A stretch of 36,090 nucleotides of DNA. Source: Mesotaenium endlicherianum (lineage: Eukaryota > Streptophyta > Zygnematophyceae > Zygnematales > Mesotaeniaceae). Every line of letters starts with the position of its first letter. The stretch's first letter is position 1. The notes under the pieces were generated by a model that worked only from the letters and a program-made list of their open reading frames with translations, ran no database searches and was not told where the DNA came from. The stretch is taken from contig WELA01006140.1 of NCBI GenBank assembly GCA_009602735.1, positions 308,374 through 344,463 of the forward strand. Reading direction: 5' to 3'. This document shows, one piece after another, positions 28,413 through 36,090 of this stretch. Made by a program: the position numbers and the translations under genes.

Positions 28413-29866
28413 GGCTGGTCTTTTCTCTCGACCTTAGGCAGGTGCTTGACCGGACACTGTTCTCTGTAGTGGCCTTTCTGCTGACAATGGTAGCAAGTAG
28501 ATTTTGCTGAGGCTGGTCTCGGCTTAGTCCTACCACCACCCCTTCCATAGCCACCTCGAGAGGGACCACCTCTACCTCTAGACTGAATAGCATTGTACTC
28601 ATACTCATATTCATCACCCTGATTATCCTCAGCCTGGTCTCCTTCAACTGCATTGTAGGAACCGTGGGGCTTTTTGACAATCTTAGACACCAAAGCGTTA
28701 CTCTGGCGCTTGTGATTGAACTGCTGCTGATCCCAGGCGTCAGCATCCTGGATCAAGTCAGCCAGTTTCTCATACTTTTTCTCAGCAAAATGACCAGAGA
28801 CCTCGGATTTCAAGCCATACCTGAAGTATGCTATCCTATACCGTTCTGGCAAGTCTGGCTGCTTCATCATGTTCTCCTGGAACTTTTGAGCAAACTCAGC
28901 AACTGAAGTGGTCTGCTTCAGTGTCAGGGAGATCATCGCATAGATAGCTTTCTCCTGCTGGTTGATGACATCAAACTTCTCATGCAACTTCTCGACAAAC
29001 TCTACCCACGTAGGGTCACTGAGTTGCCGAGCCTTACGCTCTCCTTTCCAGTAAAGCCACCAGTCTGCGGCATTGCCTTTTAGTAGCGCACCGGTGTGCC
29101 TGACCTTCTCGTAGTCTTGTAGTTCTGGGTAGTTCTCCAGCCACTGCTCAACATCCGCGAGGAACTTGATCAGGTTATGTTTTCCGTTTCCCTCAGGATC
29201 ATATTCCTGGGGAGGTTTCGGCTTGGGCTTACTAGGCCCTCGGCCACCACCACTAGTGGTTTGAGACCCCAGTTGGTCACTGTCCCGCAGTAGAGACATT
29301 ATGATTCTTTTGTCCTCCTGTTGGGACTGATACATGGTTGCCATTTGCGACTGCATTTGAACGAACAATGCTCCCAAGTCTACACTCTGGGGTGGTAGTC
29401 TAGCAAATGCAGCAGCAGCATTGGCATCTACTCGCTAAGTAGTGTCCTCAACAGTCCCTCTCGCTCCTGCAGCAGCAATTCCTGCCGCATTCAGCCGGTC
29501 ACGTATTTGACCTAGGGGTACATTGAGTTGTACAGCAGGAGGTGGGTTCAGAACATTGGCCCTTGATGCCATAAGTTCTTCAACAGTGCGCTCGTCAGCT
29601 GGCTGTCCTTCCCTCCTTTCTGTATCTTCAGCGGCCTTTGCTAATTGTTCAGCTTCTAATCTGGCTCTCTCCTCCTCAGCTTGCTGTGCTGCGACTGCGG
29701 CAATAGCAGCTGCCTCATCTGCAGCCTCTCTAGCTGCAGTATCTGCCACTGCTTCAGAATAGGTACGGGTTCCTGCTACATGGCTTTCCGCCTGGTTTTC
29801 GACATTCTTGTTACCTTGGTTCTCCATGTCTCGGGAGTTGCTAGTTTGAGACCTTGTCCTTACCAC
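28388..29866 (-). pseudogene. element D gag
   Basis: Nearly identical to A's Gag, with the same zinc knuckle and RGG repeats. It differs in two disabling ways. The start is GTG GTA AGG where A has ATG GTA AGG, and a TAG at 29435-29437 replaces the CAG of A (TTQRVDAN). The downstream part stays open to the normal TAA. Confidence 0.9.
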
Positions 29867-29887
29867 ACAAAGAAGACTGTGATAACT

Positions 29888-29899
29888 GCTCCGATACCA
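29888..29899 (-). other. element D primer-binding site
   Basis: Same TGGTATCGGAGC as in A and C, one base from the LTR. Confidence 0.85.
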
Positions 29900-29900
29900 C

Positions 29901-30620
29901 TGAAATGAATCGACTTACCAAATAGGCGATTAACAATTAATTAAGATCTTTATATCAGCAAGTAATCTTTATGGTATTTTTCGTTAACCGGTTAAACGGT
30001 CAAAGGACAACACACTAGCAGTGGACACTACTCGTAAGTCAAATGCAAGTAAACTAGCATCAGTAATGCAATCAGTAAACTCATACATAAGCAAGGTTAG
30101 AAGACAGTGCGTATCAATGGCTTCTTGCCTTGATTCAGATCTCTCTCAGTAAGCTGTACAAGAGAGTTGGCCTCGTTTCCGAATGCCGAACTCGAAAGCA
30201 ATGCCTAGCATATGTTCATGGAATGAGTTTACTGTTCAACGGCCAGTGCGATGGCACCGCCTACCCGGGAGTTAACCACGTTGGTAGGACCTCGGTTAAC
30301 CAAATCCACCGCCATCTCCCATCATCCCGAATCGCCATCCATCATAGGGATGTCATCTGGCCATTCATCTAGCATACCACACTTAGATGCATATCGAGGC
30401 AGTTCGCTGCTACCGAGTACAGAAGTCAGCTGGCTGTCAAAGAAAGTGTCAGCAAGCTGACTTAAGCTGACTTCAGCCTGCTGCTTTTGGCTAAGTCATT
30501 AAATTGATATTAAATATAAAGTCCAGCAGACTGATTACTAACCAGAGTTCAACAGGCTGAACTTATTTAACTGTTATATTTAAATGAATATTATATCAAC
30601 CAATATACTGATTCATTACA
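29901..30620 (-). repeat. element D 5' LTR
   Basis: 720 bp, TGAAATGAATC to GATTCATTACA, same family as the A LTRs, with somewhat more differences in the U3 palindrome region (TCAGCTGGCTGT in place of TCAGCTGGCTGA). Confidence 0.93.
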
Positions 30621-31372
30621 TGGTTGCTCTTGGAGGAATGTGATATTGGCTAGCTTGCGTGGCGCCTGTAATAGGCACCAGCCTCACACACTCAACCCTC
30701 ATTTTGACGCACATTTTTTTGCCAGATCCAAGAAGACGAAGGCTAGAGGGAGAGAGAGAAGAGAGGAGAAGAAGGAAGGCGCAAAGAAGAAGAAAAAGAA
30801 GTCCCGAGGTCCCAAGGAGGCAAGACGCTAAAAAGTCCTGCTTCTGTCTCACGCTTTGTAGCATAGAAAAGTTAGAATTCAAGAGTTCCCAAGAAGGGAG
30901 TTCCGCTTGAAAGGTTCATGGAGCTTGCAGATGGGATATGCTAGGAAATCATAGCATAATCAGACCAACCACCATAAGCGTGTGTAGAACACATAAAATG
31001 GTGAGTGCTGTGTTAATGTTCGAGTTCTCTGAAATCTCAATTGTCAAATTGTTGAAGGCAAGAGCAAAGGTAGCTAGATCAAATCCCTCAATGGAAAACC
31101 GAGTGAGTCGAGCCAGTATTGAAGAATTATTAGGCGAGGCTTTGAGCGAAAGACCCAAGTCAGACCGACATAGATGCTATAATTTCAATTTTTTGTAAGC
31201 TGTGATTTTGTGGAAAGTTAAGCAAAAGCTCGGGTGGGCGAGTTTCTCTAAGGCTTCGTGTTGCTTGTGATCTGCTTAGACGTGATTTTCGCAAACTACA
31301 ATTTGTTCACTTGTACACCCTTCCATTTGGGCAAAAGCCTATTTGGAAGTAAGACGCTTCCGTCCTTGTAAG
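30621..31372 (+). repeat. element B 3' LTR, left edge cut by element D
   Basis: Diverged copy of 4100-4744 in the same orientation. The similarity runs from about GCGTGGCGCCTG (30658) to GTCCTTGTAAGG (31373). After that the sequence is unique and presumably host DNA. Confidence 0.6.
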
Positions 31373-33803
31373 GAAAGTAGAGTTGTAGAATTTTTTTGAA
31401 ATTTTGCAAAATTCTGAAATTAGAACTCAAAGAGAGCAAAGCTAGATGTGGAAATACTAAGTGCTTACCACCTCATTGACTGAGGCCAGTGTAGGATGAC
31501 CAAAAATTGGCCAGTCCCAGGCAACCTGCCAGCGAGACACGTGCGAAGGTTGATTGACCAAGTTGATCCCACACGTGCAGAGATGCACCGACCAGTCGAC
31601 CAAGCAGCGCACAGACGCATGAAGTGCCACCGACATATCGACAAGGTCGATGGCACACGTGCGGGAGAGCATCACAAGTGCCCTGGCTCCGACACGATTA
31701 GGCACGACATGCATCATAGGGTGATGACTTCCTCCAAAATTAGGACGTTCATTGCATCACTTTCTCGGTTGCGCCATTTCGAACTTTTTTAGCCCAGATA
31801 ATTACGAACCAAATCAATAGAACAGGATCCTTTGCGACCGACTTGCAGTTCATGCGAAAACTTTTGATGAAACAAAAAGTACTTAGCACACCATGACATG
31901 CATGGTTTGGACCAGGCCCCAGGATTCGACCAAAAGTTGGAATTTTGAAAACATCCGGGGACCTGACGCCCATGATTTTTTAGAACATCCTACATTATTT
32001 AGAAATTTTTTTTCAACTTTTTTGTGTTTGAGGAAAACATCCTAACCAAAATACTCGTAAGCTATGTAGGAAAATGCTTGATTTTGTGAAACATCCGCTC
32101 CTCATGACCAGGATTTCTTTCGGCATAATCTACGATTTCGCATGACTTTAAAACATCCAAAAAAGCAAATACATCGAATTTTTGCGAATCCTGGGGCCTG
32201 GTCTGGATTATAGGCAGTCGGAGAAGTGGCCCCAGAACCGATGGTCATTGCTTGGGCCCGGATTGCCTTCTCAATTCCTGCTATTTGAGCCTAGGCTCTA
32301 ACAGCTGTTTGCATCTGTTCGGCACTGTCACCATTTGTGGTAAATGTCCTGAAATGTCAAGTCTGAAATTGATCTCTACATATAGACCATGGGCAGCAAT
32401 TGGCACGCTCTGGCCTGCTCTGGCCTGCTCCAGCAACGCCCAACATCTCGCATGAGCTCATGACGAATCCTACAAAGATCTGTCAGTTACTGAGGATTGA
32501 ACGGCGAGGGATGGCGAGTTATGGCAAGTCGGAGCCGGCTCTGTGGTCGTCCAGCGTGGTCCAGCGCATCTGTATCACTTAGGAGTCCGCACTTAATCTG
32601 GTCACCTTTAGTATATTTGTCCCGACTGTTGGATGAATGTATATATTGAACAATGTTGATCCATCTGTACCATATTGGACGACATTGAGTTCATAGCAAT
32701 AGTAAAAATTTTCAATGTCTCGCTCCCGCCTTGCTACCAGCTATAGTTGTCGAGCTTGCTGCCACTGCAGGGCAACATTTTATCGGTGACCATGTAATTC
32801 TTTCCTGCTCCTGCCAATTGGCAGCACGAGTAATAGCAAGTAGCCTGCATGTTTCCAAAGTCGTCAATAGTGACCCCAATACCCATCACTCCTGTCCAAA
32901 CCTGTCCGGGCCCCGGGGTGGTCCGTAGCTGGTCCAAAGTCCCGGACTCCCCGAATCCTGAGTCCTGAGTACACTTGACGCTGCTTGACGCGACTGAAAC
33001 TGCATGAGTTGAGCCGCCTCGAATGATTCAAACTATCTGCTCTTTGGTGGCTTTTCACCGACAACGCGATTCAATTTGTTGGCCGGCTCAACTGCATCGC
33101 TGACAGTGTGCATGACGTGCAAGGCAAGGTTGGACTGAATGAATGAGTCCGCATGTCGGCGCCATTCATCTTGAGTCCGGTTCCGGGCGCTATAAGTGCA
33201 TGTGCGTGTGTCAGGCACGACGAAAATCGCACCCGGTCCTTCAATGCCCCCGCAGTTCTCTGTACCTGGTGTGCAATGGTGGGCTGCCCGTGAAATGTAT
33301 GTTGAGGATTGCCTGCTCGTACTGCCTGGTACAGATCTAGAAGCTCCCGGTATCCATTTTCAAAAAGCACCACAGAAATGGCCAGCCAAATGGTGTACGG
33401 TCCACATCAAGCCACAGGTCAATATCTGGGGGGGCAAGGAAGCGGAACAGTGCCGGATGACCACAAATCTAACACATCATCCAACCTTGTTGCATCGTCA
33501 GAGGACGCAAATCACTGACACGAGTGAATGACGACGGATGAGATAATGTTTGAACGTCGGCCAGGAATTCGGTTCTGCTCCAATTTGCGTACTTCTGCTG
33601 CCCCTCCTGTCACGGGGTGGCCCTGGCCGACACAGCCTGACTCCAGCCTGAGCCAGCCTGAGATAAAGGTGACAAGGAAGCGATTGTTTTCCAAAGCCAC
33701 CAAACGCTCACAGACCTGCAAATTGCTTTCCAGCTGCCTCAGTGCGCCAGCTCCCCTCACTTTCTACTCTACACTACACTCTCTACTTCATTCTACATTC
33801 TCC
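31373..33803. other. intergenic DNA, no convincing gene
   Basis: No recognisable coding sequence. A short duplicated motif lies at about 31558-31665 (GACCAAGTTGATCCCACACG and GACAAGGTCGATGGCACACG). An inverted-repeat element lies at 31911-32202. The last 60 bases before the next gene are pyrimidine-rich and probably its 5' leader. Confidence 0.45.
31911..32202. repeat. MITE-like inverted-repeat element
   Basis: ACCAGGCCCCAGGATTCG (31911-31928) is perfectly inverted at 32185-32202, and similarity extends imperfectly inwards (CCAAAA against CAAAAA). The 256-bp interior has no ORF and repeats ACATCC five times at 35-60 bp intervals. No clear target duplication was found. Confidence 0.5.
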
Positions 33804-35428
33804 ATGGCCGTCCTCGGAGGAAGCACTGGGAGAATTGCGTACGTCGGATTCCTGACGCTCAGCACCCTACTGCTGGTTGCACAGGTATGAGACCGTGTGT
33901 CTTTCGTCTCTCTGAACTCCTTCCCTACCCTTCAGCTGGATTACAGTGTCCAGCTGAGTTTGAGCTCTTCAAGGTATCCTAGAAGTGCAATTTCTAATAA
34001 TTCGCACAAAACTGCCTGGCCTGCCTTTTCAGCTTAAGAATTCACTTTCCTGCATCCCGAGCACAGCATGAGGAAGAGCGTCGAGCGAGGGCCAGCCTGT
34101 GGCGCCGCCAATATTCCTCCAATTTTTAGCTTCTTGCATTTGTCCTAGCTGTTGATATTTGTTGACAGTTCTTGCTCACAGTCCTGTATCACGCACCTAC
34201 CTAGTGTGGGCCACGCCGACTGTGTGGATTTTGGTTAAAAGAATGCAGAGTGCCCTCCCAGATGATCATATAAGGTTGTTTAATTACAGTATGAAGTGAA
34301 GTCTACAGCTCAGCATCTGCTCTCAAACTCCTGCTCACAAGTGGCTGTCCTAGCTCCAGCTGTCCTCTAGTCCCTGTCGACTGTCAGGCTCCTGCATTGC
34401 CGTGCACGTCTCTGTGGGACAAACTTGCTATTGGCTGTCCTTAGTTGTCTTAATTGATTGTTCTCCTTTTCTTAACTATTTGCGAGATAGCAGTCCCAAC
34501 TGTTGCTGAGCTCATGGGGGCCGCCGCCTTCAGCTACTGAAGCTGGCCTGTTTCAAGTGGGCCCCACTTGTATTTGTGGGTGTTTGGCTTATCTAACTAT
34601 AGGAGGCCCTCCCTACAGGTGGGCCCCCACAGTCTCTGACGATTTAGATGCTTGCATTGCCCTTGTGAAATCGTGGCCGTTGATTGCAGCTCGGCGTCCT
34701 ATCCTACATCGTGGATGAGGTCCTCTCCGGCCACCTGAAGGAAGTCAAGGGTGCGTGCCTTCACAAGTTCTTGCTTTCCACGTGCTTGCTTCTCGCGGGG
34801 CACTTGCTCTCGAAATGCTTGCTTTCCGGGTGCCTGCTAGGGTGCTTGGTTTCTGGGTGCTTGCGTCAAGAGTGCTAGCATTTGGAGTGCTTGTTTTTGG
34901 GGTTTGTGCTTTCGAAGTACGCGCTTCCGGCTGTATTGGGTTGGCTCGCCTGCAGACTGCTTGCTTGCCCAGGAGGGCTTTCTTTCTGAGTGCTCCCTTG
35001 CAGAGGTTTCCGCTCTCATCGAGAGTCCTTTCCTATGCAGAGTGCTTTCTTGCAGACAACGTTCTTTGCATGTGCGTGTGTGGTGTGTGTGTGCGCGCGC
35101 TTGCCCCAACGTGTGCATGTGTGTCCCTTCTTTGCTTCCGCGTTCGATTGTTTGCCAGCTGCGTGCCACTACTGACAATTTCCCCCCCCTCCCCCCCCAT
35201 GCGTGCGTGCATGTGTGTGTGTGTGTGTGTTTGCGTGTGCACATGCAATTCTGCAGGTCTGAATGCGGCCAGTCAGTACCTGATTATCTTTGCGTCAGTC
35301 GCCGACATTGTGGGAGCCGTCGGATGGCTCGTCAGCCTCATCCATTTCGTCACCAAGGACTCTCTCACGCTCCTCGGCTCCGTCATCCTCACCCTCCAGT
35401 CCTTTGCCTTCTTCTGCCTGGCCCTGGG
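33804..35428 (+). CDS. AWPM-19-like multi-pass membrane protein, 3' partial (three exons seen)
   Basis: Exon 1, 33804-33884 (27 codons), ends CAG/GTATGA. Exon 2, 34690-34750, follows TTGCAG and ends AAGG/GTGCGT. Exon 3, 35257-35428, follows TCTGCAG and ends CTGGG/GTGCGT. The joins keep frame (phases 0, 1, 2). Exons 1-2 give a hydrophobic segment ending LGVLSYIVDEVL; exon 3 gives two more, LIIFASVADIVGAVGWLVSL and the segment around SVILTLQSFAFFCLAL. The pattern F-A-x4-V-G, a later H, then K-D-S-L and F-x-C-L-A-L-G resembles the C-terminal half of AWPM-19 plasma-membrane proteins, which are linked in land plants to desiccation and ABA responses. That family assignment is by eye. The final exon is not identified; a six-base microexon TGTGGG before GTAAGT near 35621 is conceivable. 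Confidence 0.55.
34757..34930. repeat. degenerate minisatellite in intron 2
   Basis: About eight imperfect units of roughly 18-22 bp around the core GTGCTTGCTTTC. They keep several frames open and create spurious ORFs. Intron 2 further holds C-runs at 35181-35198 and a TG repeat. Confidence 0.6.
35212..35231. repeat. TG dinucleotide repeat
   Basis: Ten TG units in intron 2, with a second impure TG/CG-rich stretch at about 35070-35100. Confidence 0.85.
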
Positions 35429-36042
35429 GTGCGTCAATCCCTCCCCTCCCCGCCGGTTCCTCCCCCCTCCCTCACCCTCCCCTGCGCTCCCTTGCCTTCT
35501 GCCTGCCCGGCTGCTTGGCTGCTTGGCTGCCTGGCTCTGAGCGGGGCGTTCAGAATCCTTCACTCTCACCCTCACCCTCACCTTGTCCTTTGCGTCTTTG
35601 GTGTCTCTCTGCCTCGCTTAGTGTGGGGTAAGTCGATAACAATTCCTCCACTGCTCCTTAGTCTCCCATCTTCCGCCTCTTCATCCGCCCCTGCCTGGGC
35701 GTAAGGTGGTCCCTACCTAGTCGTTTGCCTCCCATCTCCCATTCCCCCCCGCCCCGCCCTGCCCCGCCCCGCCCGCNCCTTTCCCCCCCTGCCCGCTCTA
35801 CTGAGTTGTGTGTGCTGCCTGCCCACTCTGGTCCCTCTCCTGCCAGGCTGTGCATGGCTCTGTTGCTGCCCGGCGGCCCCAATCCTTTTGTGTCCTGAGC
35901 TGTCTTCCTTTTCCTCTTCCACTCGACTGCCACAATCGGCCCCGTCTCGGCCGTGCTCGGCTCAATTCCTCTTTACTTGCCCTCATGCTTTTTGGCTGCC
36001 ATGAATTGACCCCTCACTCACCCACCCTCCCATCCACCCATT

Positions 36043-36046
<4 letters not shown>
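35429..36046. other. downstream intron or 3' region, nothing else identified
   Basis: Strongly C- and CT-rich sequence after the exon 3 donor, including C-runs and one N at 35777. A GTAAGT donor near 35627 hints at a further small exon. No frame continues the membrane protein convincingly. Confidence 0.35.

Positions 36047-36090
<44 letters not shown>
36047..36090. repeat. CT microsatellite at window edge
   Basis: At least 22 uninterrupted TC units run to the last base, so the true length is unknown. Confidence 0.95.

Larger units (their letters stand above)
25345..30620 (-). mobile_element. element D: 3'-truncated copy of the element A family
   Basis: Closely similar to A from its 5' LTR (29901-30620) through gag, protease, RT, RNase H and half of the integrase, ending within the integrase at 25345. 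The rest of integrase, the chromodomain, the extra ORF and the 3' LTR are missing. At the left junction the sequence switches from B's ORF to D at a short TTATC overlap. At the right, the LTR end TTACA meets B's 3' LTR directly. Confidence 0.93.
4100..31372 (+). mobile_element. element B: Ty3/gypsy-like retroelement carrying a DNMT3-like methyltransferase, broken by elements A, C and D
   Basis: The two ends (4100-4744 and 30621-31372) are diverged copies of one sequence, which I take as LTRs. Between them, once A (with its TTAAT duplication) and C (with its CCTTT duplication) are removed, a single + strand coding series runs gag with two CCHC zinc knuckles, aspartic protease with an LLDTGA motif, a C5 methyltransferase and a charged low-complexity ORF. 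RT, RNase H and integrase are absent, probably deleted together with the 3' half of D. The RT class therefore cannot be read directly; Ty3/gypsy affinity is inferred from the gag and protease style. Several in-frame TAG/TAA and frameshifts show that the copy is dead. The left LTR boundary is approximate, and I could not assign a primer-binding site. Confidence 0.75.

Noticed and set aside
31500..31700. CRISPR-like or satellite array from repeated CACACGTGC motifs
   Set aside because: Only two imperfect copies with no regular spacing, in a eukaryotic nuclear context.
33196..33531. 111-residue + strand ORF in the intergenic region
   Set aside because: No ATG at its start, no recognisable motif, overlapping ORFs on both strands of similar length, and no splice or promoter context.

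Overview
The window is nuclear DNA from a plant-lineage eukaryote, most likely a charophyte green alga of the Chara type. The reasons are chromodomain-bearing Ty3/gypsy elements (chromoviruses), an intron-containing gene that resembles the streptophyte AWPM-19 membrane family, and a Ty3/gypsy-like element that carries a DNMT3-like cytosine methyltransferase, an association I recall being reported from charophytes and dinoflagellates. Species assignment is inference.

Layout. At 44-1646 (-) lies the first exon of a Lys/Glu-rich single-pass membrane protein. Positions 1647-3212 show no convincing gene. At 3213-3893 there is an LTR-like remnant with a TATA box and a short Gag-like fragment. From about 4100 to 31372 the window is one old + strand retroelement (element B) broken up by three others. 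Element A (5896-14734, - strand, TSD TTAAT) sits in B's gag. Element C (15939-22076, + strand, TSD CCTTT) sits in B's protease. Element D (25345-30620, - strand, same family as A, truncated) replaces B's RT/integrase region and abuts B's 3' LTR. When A and C are mentally removed, B reads gag (two CCHC knuckles), aspartic protease, DNMT3-like methyltransferase and a low-complexity ORF, in that order. From 31373 to 33803 is intergenic DNA with an inverted-repeat (MITE-like) element. From 33804 to the right edge is a host gene with three visible exons, partial at its 3' end.

How the parts work. A and D share a textbook -1 frameshift signal between gag and pro: slippery UUUAAAA, a 7-nt spacer and a perfect 10-bp stem that contains the gag stop. 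A also has an intact extra ORF (555 aa, coiled coil plus unrecognised domain plus acidic tract) between the chromodomain and its 3' LTR, with copies of the polypurine tract on both sides. A, C and D prime from a site close to the initiator-Met tRNA complement.

Decay. Most premature stops in all four elements look like CAG to TAG (or CAA to TAA). Two can be proved by comparing A with D, and both lie in CHG context, as expected from deamination of methylated CHG. The most notable item is the methyltransferase: motifs I, IV, VIII, IX and X are present, but the motif VI ENV is KNV, so this copy is probably catalytically dead.
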